From Arthrobacter sp. PsM3 (GTDB lineage Bacteria; Actinomycetota; Actinomycetes; Actinomycetales; Micrococcaceae), in contig NZ_JARUXE010000003.1 in assembly GCF_030433895.1 (NCBI RefSeq), positions 106,341 through 170,340 on the forward strand: a DNA stretch of 64,000 bases, read 5' to 3'. This document shows, in pieces, positions 1-7,965 of this stretch (within the stretch, counting starts at the first letter, position 1; each line of letters opens with the position of its first letter). The notes under the pieces are model-generated. The model had not been told where the DNA came from, did no database searches, and saw nothing but the letters and a program-made list of their open reading frames with translations. The translations under genes were made by a program, and so were the position numbers.

Positions 1-461
1 GCCGCCACCGCCAGCCGCAGATCCGCCGGGACCCGGTCGCCGGCAACCAGCACCACAGCGTCGTCCGGGACCAGCTCGGTGGTGTGGACCTTGATGACGC
101 GGTTGTCCCGGCGGACCGAGACCATTGCCGGGAGCAGCTCGCGGAGCTTCGCGGCGGCATGCTGGGCGCGTTCCTGCTGGATGTAGGCGAACACCCCGTT
201 CACCAGGATCACAATGACGATCGCGATGGCCAGCTGCGGCATGCCGGCCAGGTAGGCGAGCACGGAGGCACACCAGAGCAGGATGGCGAAGAAGTGGGTC
301 AGTTCGGCGAGCAGCCTCCGCCAGCCGGGGACTGTGCCGGCCTCGGGCAGCCTGTTCGCCCCGACCTGTTCCAGCCGCCGCGCCGCCTCCGCGGAGCTCA
401 GCCCGGGAGCGGCCCGGAGCGCCTCGGCGCTTTGCCCCCCGGCGGGGGCCTCCGGCGTCAC
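1..461 (-). CDS. Cation-transporting P-type ATPase, N-terminal part (runs off left edge)
   Basis: The reverse strand reads 153 codons from a GTG at 461 and continues past base 1. The translation has the cation-ATPase N-terminal domain (LSSAEAARRLEQVGANRLPE, about residues 22-41), two hydrophobic helices (about residues 58-90), then the start of the actuator domain with VPDDAVVLVAGDRVPADLRL, the conserved segment before the TGES loop of P2-type ATPases. The phosphorylation DKTGT motif lies outside the window, so substrate (Ca2+, Na+, K+ or Mg2+) cannot be assigned. The in-frame TAA at 478-480 fixes the start downstream of it. The protein would be a plasma-membrane ion pump. Confidence 0.85.
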   Translation of the reverse strand, partial: MTPEAPAGGQSAEALRAAPGLSSAEAARRLEQVGANRLPEAGTVPGWRRLLAELTHFFAILLWCASVLAYLAGMPQLAIAIVIVILVNGVFAYIQQERAQHAAAKLRELLPAMVSVRRDNRVIKVHTTELVPDDAVVLVAGDRVPADLRLAVA

Positions 462-617
462 GGCCGGCCGCGGCCGCTTAGGCGCAACACCGTAGACCGG
501 CCCTGGTCAGGTAGCTCATGGATTGAGGGTGCGCCCCACCGTCGGCCCACGTTAGGGCCAAAGGTCACCGGGTGGCGTCAATCGGGTCTATCCGATGATC
601 TACACTGTTCCCAACAC

Positions 618-628
618 TACTGTCAGTA
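618..628. promoter_or_regulatory. Candidate TetR half-site pair upstream of ABC exporter
   Basis: TACTG-T-CAGTA forms a compact inverted repeat ending 10 nt before the ATG at 639. The right half plus the following AG matches the right half of the 20-bp palindrome at 3154-3173 (CAGTAAG in both). This suggests, but does not prove, that the TetR protein encoded at 2512-3084 also controls the ABC operon. The spacing between halves differs from the main site, so binding may be weaker or absent. Confidence 0.4.
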
Positions 629-638
629 AGGATCCCTT

Positions 639-1736
639 ATGTTCGTCGCCCTGCGCGACCTGCGGTTCGCCCGCGGTCGATTCATTCTCATCGGCTCCGT
701 CGTTCTCCTCATCACCCTTCTCGTCGGATTCCTCGGCGGCCTCACGCAGGGCCTGGCGAACGCCAACATCTCCGCCCTGACGCCGTTCCACGCCGACCGC
801 GTCGTGCTGGCCCAGCCGGGAATGGGCAAGACCCTGAGTTTCATCGACTCGCAGCTGAGCGAGGAATCCGCCACCGCGTGGAGTGCGGCACCCGGCGTCA
901 CCGCCGTCGAACCTCTGGGAATCACCATCAGCAAGGTCACGGCGGCACATGACCGCGAGGCGACCGTGTCGCTGTTCGGCGTGGAGAAGACCTTTACCTC
1001 CATCTCACCGGAGCAGACGGTGCCCACCCAGGACGGCACGCTTGTGCTGTCCAAACGCGCCCAAGCCGCGCTGCACGCGAATCCCGGTGACCCGGTGACC
1101 GTCTTCGGGCACGAGTTCACCGTCGCAGCCGTCTCCGGGAGCGCCGAATTCAGCCATACCGGGGTCATCTGGATGTCCCTCACCGACTGGCGTGACATCG
1201 TCGCCCAGCAGACCGTCAAGGCCGCGCCGTTCGCAACCGCCCTGGCTGTACAGGCCGACAGCAGCGGGGACTTCACGGCACTGGATGCCCGGGCCAATAC
1301 GACGTCGAGCCCCCTCTTGCTGTCGCTGATGGCCATCGAGAGCTTCAAGAGCGAGATCGGTTCGCTCGGCATGATGCTGGGCCTTCTGCTTGGCATCTCC
1401 GCGCTCGTGATTGGCGCGTTCTTCACCGTTTGGACCATTCAGCGCAGCGGCGACATCGCAGTACTGAAGGCCCTGGGCGCGTCAACCGCCAGCCTGGTGC
1501 GCGACGCGCTCGGCCAGGCACTGGTGGTTCTCGTCATCGGGGTGGGTCTCGGCATCGGCATCACCGCCGCAACCGGGGCCATGCTGCCCGCGGCGGTGCC
1601 GTTCGTCGTCAGCCCGGTCACCACCATTCTTCCCGCCGTCGCCATGGTCGGCCTCGGCCTGATCGGGGCCGCATTCGCGCTCCGCAGCGTGATCAAGACA
1701 GACCCGCTGACGGCCCTCAACGGCCAGAACAACTAG
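639..1736 (+). CDS. ABC transporter permease, FtsX/MacB-type
   Basis: This 365-residue membrane protein has the FtsX-domain permease layout: one N-terminal helix (about 15-37), a large extracytoplasmic domain (about 40-240) and three C-terminal helices (about 243-266, 293-317, 330-348). The cytoplasmic loop QRSGDIAVLKALGAS (268-282) is the typical coupling segment of this family. It is followed after 9 nt by its ATPase, and the two form an exporter half-pair resembling DevC/DevA or MacB-like systems that extrude lipids, peptides or drugs. The start ATG at 639 is preceded by AAGGAT. A TetR gene and a multidrug MFS gene lie just downstream, so a role in resistance is plausible. Substrate unknown. 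Confidence 0.85.
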   Translation: MFVALRDLRFARGRFILIGSVVLLITLLVGFLGGLTQGLANANISALTPFHADRVVLAQPGMGKTLSFIDSQLSEESATAWSAAPGVTAVEPLGITISKVTAAHDREATVSLFGVEKTFTSISPEQTVPTQDGTLVLSKRAQAALHANPGDPVTVFGHEFTVAAVSGSAEFSHTGVIWMSLTDWRDIVAQQTVKAAPFATALAVQADSSGDFTALDARANTTSSPLLLSLMAIESFKSEIGSLGMMLGLLLGISALVIGAFFTVWTIQRSGDIAVLKALGASTASLVRDALGQALVVLVIGVGLGIGITAATGAMLPAAVPFVVSPVTTILPAVAMVGLGLIGAAFALRSVIKTDPLTALNGQNN

Positions 1737-1745
1737 GAGACCGCC

Positions 1746-2462
1746 ATGATTCGTCTCGACGACATCACCCTGACCTTCCCCGACGGCGACGGCTTCGTCA
1801 CCGCCATCGACCATGCCAACCTCGCCGTGGAGCGCGGCACGATCACGGCGATCACCGGACCGAGCGGCTCTGGCAAGTCGAGCCTGTTGGCCGTCGCCTC
1901 CGCCCTGATCGCCCCCGACTCCGGGCGCGTACTGATTGACGATGTGGATGCCTCGACCCTCAGCCGCACCCAGACCGCCACCCTGCGGCGCGAACGCATC
2001 GGCATCGTCTTCCAGCAGTCCAACCTGCTGCCCTCGCTCACCGCACTGGAACAGCTCGAGGTCATGGGCCATCTCGGCAGTTCGAACGCGACGAAGCGCT
2101 CCGCACAGGAGCTTCGGGCCCGGGCCACCGACCTGCTGGTGTCCGTCGGCCTCGAGGGCCAGGCCGGCAAGCGCCCGAGCGCGCTCTCCGGCGGGCAGCG
2201 CCAGCGGGTCAACATCGCACGCGCCTTGATGAACGACCCCTCCATCCTTATCGTTGACGAGCCGACCAGCGCGCTCGACCAGGAACGCGGAGCGGCGATC
2301 ATCGACCTCATTCTGGAGATGACGCTCGCCCGCAACACCGCGACCATTCTCGTGACCCACGACCGGTCGCACCTTACCCGAATGGATGCCGTGTTCACCA
2401 TGGTCGACGGCACGCTCACCCCGGCCGCGGTCGAGGTGGCGGCAATGATTGCAGCACAATAG
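1746..2462 (+). CDS. ABC transporter ATP-binding protein, LolD/MacB-type
   Basis: A 238-residue nucleotide-binding subunit with Walker A GPSGSGKS (38-45), Q-loop VFQQSN (88-93), signature LSGGQ (147-151) and Walker B ILIVDEP (167-173), followed by the D-loop SALD. All catalytic elements are intact. It sits 9 nt after the FtsX-type permease with its own Shine-Dalgarno (AGGAGA at 1736-1741), so the two are one operon. It energises export by the upstream permease. The TetR gene 49 nt downstream is on the opposite strand and convergent. Confidence 0.9.
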   Translation: MIRLDDITLTFPDGDGFVTAIDHANLAVERGTITAITGPSGSGKSSLLAVASALIAPDSGRVLIDDVDASTLSRTQTATLRRERIGIVFQQSNLLPSLTALEQLEVMGHLGSSNATKRSAQELRARATDLLVSVGLEGQAGKRPSALSGGQRQRVNIARALMNDPSILIVDEPTSALDQERGAAIIDLILEMTLARNTATILVTHDRSHLTRMDAVFTMVDGTLTPAAVEVAAMIAAQ

Positions 2463-2511
2463 GTGCCGGCGAGGCTCCACCGCGGCCCGCTCGGGCGGTA
2501 GGGCGGCTCGC

Positions 2512-3084
2512 CTAAGCGGTAGCCATGTGCACCAGGGCCAGGGTGCGCTCGGTCACCGTGTCCACGGATGCCCCCGACTCGACCGCCGCCATGGCCGCCT
2601 CGAGCACTCCGCCCAGGAGCTGCGCCGTGATCAGGAGCTCAGGCACCCCGAGCTCCTGGAGCGCCTGCATGAACGGCGCAGTCTGCTCACGGTGCAACTC
2701 ATCCAGCCGGGCCAGGCACTCCTTCGGAAGCTGCGCGGCGGCAAGCGCGGCGGCCGGCCGGTGCGCGCCCTCGTTCGCGAGCAGCAGTGTCACGCGCACA
2801 TACTCATCGAGCCTTTCGGCCGGCCCGCTCACGGCGTCGAGGGCCAGCGCGAGCCTGGCATTGGCGCGCGGAAAGGCATCCTCGATCACGGCGGCGAGGA
2901 TATCTGCGCCGGAGGAGAAGTACTGATAGACGCTCGGCCTGGCCAGACCCGCGGCCGCCCCCACCGCTGCGGGCGTCACTGCGTTGACTCCCCCGCTGAC
3001 GAGCAGCTCCGTTGCCGCTTCGAGGAGGGCGGAGCGCTGGCGCACACGGTGCTCCGCAACGGTCGGGGCGGAGATCTTCGGCAT
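2512..3084 (-). CDS. TetR/AcrR family transcriptional repressor
   Basis: A 190-residue protein with an N-terminal TetR helix-turn-helix (about residues 10-60; RSALLEAATELLVSGG then AVGAAAGLARPSVYQYF) and an all-helical ligand-binding C-terminal region. The start ATG at 3084 has a good ribosome-binding site (AAAAGG). It is divergent from the 14-TM exporter at 3215 and convergent with the ABC exporter operon, the classic layout of a local drug-responsive repressor. The perfect inverted repeat at 3154-3173 in the divergent promoter region is its likely operator. Ligand unknown. Confidence 0.88.
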   Translation of the reverse strand: MPKISAPTVAEHRVRQRSALLEAATELLVSGGVNAVTPAAVGAAAGLARPSVYQYFSSGADILAAVIEDAFPRANARLALALDAVSGPAERLDEYVRVTLLLANEGAHRPAAALAAAQLPKECLARLDELHREQTAPFMQALQELGVPELLITAQLLGGVLEAAMAAVESGASVDTVTERTLALVHMATA

Positions 3085-3153
3085 GCGAGTCCTTTTCGTG
3101 AGCGGGCCAGTGAAGCCTCCAGTTTACGAGGTTCTCCTGCCAAAGGCCTAGGA

Positions 3154-3173
3154 TACTGACAGAAGCGTCAGTA
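3154..3173. promoter_or_regulatory. TetR operator: TACTGAC-N6-GTCAGTA
   Basis: A perfect 7-bp inverted repeat with a 6-bp centre lies in the 130-bp space between the divergent TetR and MFS genes. A TAGGAT hexamer at 3149-3154, a possible -10 box for the MFS gene, abuts and overlaps the left arm by one base, so a bound repressor would block transcription. Length and symmetry are typical of TetR-family operators. Confidence 0.65.
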
Positions 3174-3214
3174 AGCTCCTGCATGACACGCACAACGAGA
3201 GATCAGGAACGACC

Positions 3215-4864
3215 GTGACCGATGCGCTTCCCCGCCCTGCCGACACCACGCTGAACCCGAAGCGCTGGAAAGCGATGCCGATCATCGCCCTGGCCGTCTC
3301 CATCATCATCATGGATGCCACGGTCGTCAATGTCGTTCTCCCCGTGCTGATCCGCGACATCAGCCTGACCGCTTCCGACGCCGAATGGGTCAACTCCGTC
3401 TATGCGCTGGTCTTCGCCGCGCTCCTGATCACGGTCGGCCGGATCGGCGACATCTTCGGCAGGCGGCGTCTGCTCATCGTCGGCATCGTCGTTTTTGGCA
3501 TCGCGAGCGTTCTGGCCGCCATGTCGGACTCCGGCGCGACCCTGATCGCTGCACGGCTCCTCCAGGGTGCCGGCGGCGCCATGATCCTGCCCGCAACCCT
3601 CTCCACCGTGAACGCTCTCTTCACCGGGCGGGAACGTGGGATCGCCTTCGCGATCTGGGGCTCGACCATCGGCGGCATGGCAGCGGTCGGGCCGCTCGTC
3701 GGCGGCTGGCTGACCACCGACTTCAGCTGGCGCTGGGCTTTCCTGATCAACATCCCGATCGCCGTGATCGTCCTGATCGGCACCTTGCGCTGGGTGCCGG
3801 AGACGAAGGACCCGCACGCCGAACGCGGTGCCGACATTGCCGGCGTCGTGCTGTCCATCCTCGGACTTGGCGCACTCGTCTTCGGCCTGATCGAGGGCCA
3901 GCGCTACGGCTGGTTGACCACCACGGAGCAGCTCACCGCCGGCAGCTTCCGCTGGACCTGGCCGATCTCCCCGGTCCCGGCCGCTTTCGCGCTCGGCGCA
4001 GCCATGCTTTTCACGTTCGTGCTCGTCGAGCGATCCAGGGCACACGCCCGCAAACCGGCGCTGCTTGACCTCACGCTGCTGGACATCCGGAGCTTCCGCT
4101 ACGGAAGCATCGCGGCCCTGGTGGTGGCGCTGGGCGAATTCGGTATGCTCTTCGCGCTGCCGCTGTTCCTGCAGGGCGCTCTCGGCTACACGGCGCTGGA
4201 CACGGGACTCCTGATCCTGTCCCTGGCCGTTGGCACCTTCCTGATCTCCGGTGGTTCAGCCCAGCTCACCCGCCGGCTCGGCGGTCGCGGCGTCGTGCGC
4301 GCGGGCCTGTTACTCGAGGCCGTCGCCATCACCGGGCTGGGCCTGAGCATCAGCCTCACCGCGAACGGCTGGGTGCTGGCGGCCTGGCTGTTCCTGTACG
4401 GCATCGGCGTCGGGATGGCCACCGCCCAGCTGACGAGCGTGATCCTCGCGGATGTCCCGGTCAGCCAGAGCGGGCAGGCATCCGGCCTGCAGAGCACCTT
4501 CCGGCAACTCGGCTCAGCACTCGGCATCGCCGTGCTCGGCACACTCCTCGTCTCGACCCTGGCCGCCCAGGCCGCCGAGAACCTGAACACAGTGCCCGGC
4601 CTCGATACGGATGCCCGTACGAAGATCGTCTCGATCGTCAAGGACTCGGCCGGAGCGGCGATTCCCGAGGTCGGATCGCTGCCCCAGGGCAGTCCGGCCG
4701 CCCAGGCCGCGGCCGAGGCGGCAATGGTGACCGCCGCCCGGATCACCACCCTCAGCGCGGCCGGCATCATCCTCCTCGGCCTGCTCGCAACCTTCGCGCT
4801 TCCAGCCATGCGCCGCGAAGACGAGGACGACGCCGTGGTCGCTCCGCTGGCAGCCCAGCCGTAG
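3215..4864 (+). CDS. MFS multidrug exporter, DHA2 (EmrB/QacA) family
   Basis: A 549-residue protein with about 14 predicted membrane helices and the MFS motif A loop GRIGDIFGRRRLL after helix 2. LLQGAGGAMILPATLSTV corresponds to the conserved segment in helix 4-5 of drug:H+ antiporters. The length fits the 14-TM DHA2 subgroup (EmrB, QacA, LfrA). The start is GTG at 3215. It is divergent from a TetR gene and follows the palindromic operator at 3154-3173, which predicts induction by a substrate of the pump. The C-terminal tail is acidic and cytoplasmic. Substrate cannot be told from sequence. Confidence 0.9.
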   Translation: MTDALPRPADTTLNPKRWKAMPIIALAVSIIIMDATVVNVVLPVLIRDISLTASDAEWVNSVYALVFAALLITVGRIGDIFGRRRLLIVGIVVFGIASVLAAMSDSGATLIAARLLQGAGGAMILPATLSTVNALFTGRERGIAFAIWGSTIGGMAAVGPLVGGWLTTDFSWRWAFLINIPIAVIVLIGTLRWVPETKDPHAERGADIAGVVLSILGLGALVFGLIEGQRYGWLTTTEQLTAGSFRWTWPISPVPAAFALGAAMLFTFVLVERSRAHARKPALLDLTLLDIRSFRYGSIAALVVALGEFGMLFALPLFLQGALGYTALDTGLLILSLAVGTFLISGGSAQLTRRLGGRGVVRAGLLLEAVAITGLGLSISLTANGWVLAAWLFLYGIGVGMATAQLTSVILADVPVSQSGQASGLQSTFRQLGSALGIAVLGTLLVSTLAAQAAENLNTVPGLDTDARTKIVSIVKDSAGAAIPEVGSLPQGSPAAQAAAEAAMVTAARITTLSAAGIILLGLLATFALPAMRREDEDDAVVAPLAAQP

Positions 4865-4937
4865 TGCGCGGCCCCCGGCGGCGAGGCCGGCGAGCCGGCT
4901 CTCTGGCCGCAACAGTCTTTCGTTGTAGCCTGCTGGG

Positions 4938-5436
4938 ATGGTCGAGGACGAGCAAGAACTGACGGGCGGAAATGCGTCCGAAAGTGTTGTGCGCGTTGGT
5001 CACACCGTCCGAAAACCCTGGCTGGAAAACTCTGCCGCCTCCAGAACTACCTTGGTGCGCTCCGGTCATCCGGGTGGATGTTCCGGAGCCGCTGGGCAGG
5101 GACGGCAACGGCCCAAGCACGCGGCTGTGGGATCTGGCGTACGTCGCGCAGTCATTCGGCCAGCTGTTCGACGGACAACCGGTGGAAGTCGCTGCCTTGA
5201 GGCTTCGTGCCGTTGTTGACGGATACGACGCTGATGACGCACTACGCAAGGCACTGCCGGCCGCTATGGCGAAACGAACAGCAGCGATGTTCAATCTCCT
5301 GAACTCCCCGAACGAGACTGGGTTCCAGCCCTGGGCGGACATGTATATCAACGGACATGGAGAGCTCTGGCGTGCCGCTGCTCACTACGTCGCCCGGAAT
5401 CAAGCGGTGTTGGAGCGAGCCCTCGCGCAGCCATAA
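4938..5436 (+). pseudogene. Decayed aminoglycoside-phosphotransferase-like kinase
   Basis: Three frames together resemble the two ends of a phosphotransferase-family (APH) protein. From the ATG at 4938, the segment with LTGGNASESVVRVGHTVRK looks like the N-terminal nucleotide-binding lobe. Around 5030-5075 the similarity moves to another frame (QNYLGALRSSGW), then to the frame reading VPEPLGRDGNG. The last part, TRLWDLAYVAQSF onward to 5436, is the C-terminal segment that normally follows the Asp of the Mg2+ site. The catalytic loop (HGDxxxxN) and that Asp are missing, so a central deletion and at least two frameshifts have removed function. A TAGCCT box sits 6 nt before the ATG, a leftover leaderless promoter. 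Family assignment is by eye. Confidence 0.65.
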
Positions 5437-5722
5437 GGGTCGCTACGGCGGGAAGCCAGACGCACAGTCACCCGGGGCGTCGGCACCAATATTGTTAGGT
5501 TGCTGATGCTTGGTGATCCCGGAGCTGCGGTGGCAGTTACCCCTGACTGCCGAACGATTCAAACCGCCCCGGTAACCTCACGTCTGCCGCCGCATCGAGC
5601 GAAAGTTTCTTGCGAGCGGATACCGCCAGTCCTGCAGCTTCAACAGACTCTTCCAGGGAACTTGGCATCTGCGAAGCCTAGCCCGGGTCCGGGGCGCGGA
5701 CCGGACCGGCGCCTCCCCCGCG

Positions 5723-6535
5723 TCAGTCGACCGCAGTTGGCCGGTGCCGTCCCAGCGTCCGGAGGTACGCGCCGAAGCCGTGCGGCGCCCGCGCATGGAT
5801 CCGGCCCGAGGTCAGCACGCGCATGCTGTCCGTGGCGGTCACGGTGAAAGCGCGGTTCCGGAGGCTTTGCACCAGGGTCCGGTCCTCGTGCGAGGCGAGC
5901 TTCGGGAAGCCCCCGGCGGCCAGGTAGGCCGAGGCCCTGACGCCGAAATTGGCTCCGTAGATGTGCGGGTGGTTCTCCTCGAAGGGATGGCGTTCCAGCC
6001 AGCGCCGGAGCAGCTCCGGGTCCATCCCAGCGGGGTCCGGTTCCACCGAGCCCAGCACGGCGTCGGCTCCGGCTTCGGCGAATTCCAGCTGGCGGACGAG
6101 CCAGTTTTCCGGAACCTGCGAGTCCGCGTCCGTGTTGGCCAGCCAGGTCCGTCCGGCCCACGGTGGCGGCGTCCAGCGTTTGCCGGGCGGCCTGCGCCGG
6201 GATGATCCGACGCCGGCGGCCTGGATTCCGGCCGCGCGGCTGGCCCCGGTGTTGCGGACGGCCACTTCAAGGGCGCTGAAGCGCCGGTCCGCCGCGACGT
6301 AGCGGGCCGTGATGCCGGCGGAACCGTCGGTGCAGCTGTCCAGCACCACGGTGACCCCGACGTCCACGTCGGGGCGGCGCCGGTGCAGGGCATCGGCGGC
6401 ACGCTGCACCGCCTTCAGGGCCCGGCCCAGGTGTTCGTCCTCATTGTGGGCCGGGATCACGACGGAGATCCGGTCGATGCTGTGTCCGCGGGGCAGCGGC
6501 AGCGGCAGGGGCAGCGGCAGCGGCAGGGCGGCCAT
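5723..6535 (-). CDS. Family 2 glycosyltransferase
   Basis: A 270-residue GT2 (GT-A fold) enzyme. Motifs: SVVIPAHNE (24-32), VLDSCTDGS (64-72), GASRAAGI (97-104) and the metal-binding NTDADS (134-139), then a conserved acceptor-side segment with HEDRTL. The start ATG at 6535 lies 5 nt after the stop of the PIG-L/methyltransferase gene, so it is the last gene of a three-gene operon. No membrane helix is evident. The N-terminus begins with an alternating Pro-Leu run encoded by the hexamer array at 6492-6527. Donor and acceptor are unknown; the operon suggests transfer onto the product of the deacetylase/methyltransferase, or onto its substrate. Confidence 0.88.
   Translation of the reverse strand: MAALPLPLPLPLPLPRGHSIDRISVVIPAHNEDEHLGRALKAVQRAADALHRRRPDVDVGVTVVLDSCTDGSAGITARYVAADRRFSALEVAVRNTGASRAAGIQAAGVGSSRRRPPGKRWTPPPWAGRTWLANTDADSQVPENWLVRQLEFAEAGADAVLGSVEPDPAGMDPELLRRWLERHPFEENHPHIYGANFGVRASAYLAAGGFPKLASHEDRTLVQSLRNRAFTVTATDSMRVLTSGRIHARAPHGFGAYLRTLGRHRPTAVD
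6492..6527 (-). repeat. Hexanucleotide microsatellite in glycosyltransferase N-terminus
   Basis: Six tandem GGCAGS hexamers (four GGCAGC, two GGCAGG; plus-strand reading) encode a Leu-Pro repeat at residues 4-15 of the glycosyltransferase. Unit gain or loss would keep the reading frame, so it would change tail length rather than switch the gene off. Confidence 0.8.
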
Positions 6536-6540
6536 TCCGG

Positions 6541-7965
6541 TTAGCTCTCCGGGCCCGGGTCGGTGGTGGCTGCCGGCCGCGGGTCCCCGCCGGCCCCGGG
6601 CGCGATCAGGACCTCGAGGATGAAGTCGCGTTCCCGGTAGAGCCCGGCGTCTGCCCAGCCAAGCTGGCGGCGCGCGGCGGCGTGGACGGAATCGCCGTCG
6701 AGCTCCCAGCCGGAGATGGGGTGGCGCCAGTGGCACAGGGCCAGGGTGCCGCCGGGCAGGAGTGCGGCCTCGACCCGCCCGAACAGCTGAGCCAGCTCGC
6801 CGGGTGCGAGGTAGTAGCCCACCTCGGAGACCACGATCAGATCGAATCGGCCCTCCGGCCAGTCCTGCGGGACGGTGAGGTGGCGGGTCCGGGCGCCGGG
6901 CAGGTGCTCGAGGCGCCGGGCGGCGTAGGCCAGCGCGGCGCCGCTGGCATCGACGGCCAGGAAGCTGGCGCAGCGCTGCGCGAGGTCCACGCTGAGGGTC
7001 CCGATCGAACAGCCGATCTCGAGTCCCGCGTTGTAGTTCAGGCCGGGGAGGGCCGCGAGGGTGAGCGCGCGTTTGCGGTGCTCGTACCAGCTGGTGGTGT
7101 ACTGCCAGGGGTCGTCGGTTCCGGTGTGGACTGCGTCGAAGACGCCTTCCGCGTCGGCGGCGGCGTAGGAATTGGTGCTGCTGGCGGCGGCCGGGCGCTG
7201 CCACGCGAAGGTCTCGAACGGCCGTTCGAAGTGCTCCAGGAAGGCCGGCGGGAGCAGCACCTCGTCCCCCGGCTGGCCGGACAGCGCCCGGACCTGCGAG
7301 GTGTGGGAGGCCATGGCCGCAGCCTTGGCCTGCCGTTCGGCGGGATCCAGCGGCAGCCGCAGCCAGGACTGCCAGGCCGGGTCCGCGGCGTCCGCCCAGA
7401 GCCAGTACCAAATGGGGTACTCCAGCAACCCGTGGCCGCCGGCACCGGCGGCCTCGGCGGCGGCGGAGCCCAGTGCCTCGTGGTCGGTGTGGCCGTCATG
7501 CCGGTAGGGCGCCACGAGGGTGATGCGCTCCGCCGGCAGTCCCGAAGCGGCAGCTTCTGCGATGGCGCGCTGCAGCGCCGCGTGCACCTCCGCCCGGTGG
7601 TCGGCGAGCCTGCCGTCCGGCAGGGCGAGGAACCGCCAGCCCGGGTCCGGGAGCAACTGCCTGAGCGCGCCGCCGAATTCCCGGAGCCGGACGGCGGCGA
7701 GTTGTTCCGGCGTCGTACTTGGTGAGTCCGGGTGCGAGGCCTCCCCTGCCGTGCACAACAGCACCGTGATGCGGGCCCCGAGCCTCCGCAGCCGGACCAT
7801 CAGCCCGCCGGCCCCGAGGGATTCGTCGTCCGGGTGTGCGGCCAGGACGATGAACGCCCGCCCGGCGAGTTCCCCGGCGTCGAGCGGCAGTTCCGGAAGG
7901 GCAGCCAGTCCGCTGGCTGCCCAGGCGTCCTCGCTGGTTCCGGCGTCCTCGTGAGTGAAGCTCAC
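6541..7965 (-). CDS. Fused PIG-L deacetylase / class I SAM methyltransferase
   Basis: A 474-residue two-domain protein. The N-terminal half is a PIG-L/LmbE zinc deacetylase: AHPDDES (43-49) supplies zinc ligands and the catalytic Asp, and HDGHTDH (156-162) supplies the distal His. The C-terminal half is a Rossmann methyltransferase with the SAM-binding LEIGCSIGTLS (315-325), resembling NodS/type-12 enzymes. Together they would remove an N-acyl group from an amino-sugar-like substrate and then methylate it, though that order is inference. The start chosen is the GTG at 7965, whose GTGA overlaps the upstream stop; a GTG at 7968 is also possible. Flanked by an acyl-CoA-dehydrogenase-like gene and a glycosyltransferase in one operon. 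Confidence 0.87.
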   Translation of the reverse strand: MSFTHEDAGTSEDAWAASGLAALPELPLDAGELAGRAFIVLAAHPDDESLGAGGLMVRLRRLGARITVLLCTAGEASHPDSPSTTPEQLAAVRLREFGGALRQLLPDPGWRFLALPDGRLADHRAEVHAALQRAIAEAAASGLPAERITLVAPYRHDGHTDHEALGSAAAEAAGAGGHGLLEYPIWYWLWADAADPAWQSWLRLPLDPAERQAKAAAMASHTSQVRALSGQPGDEVLLPPAFLEHFERPFETFAWQRPAAASSTNSYAAADAEGVFDAVHTGTDDPWQYTTSWYEHRKRALTLAALPGLNYNAGLEIGCSIGTLSVDLAQRCASFLAVDASGAALAYAARRLEHLPGARTRHLTVPQDWPEGRFDLIVVSEVGYYLAPGELAQLFGRVEAALLPGGTLALCHWRHPISGWELDGDSVHAAARRQLGWADAGLYRERDFILEVLIAPGAGGDPRPAATTDPGPES

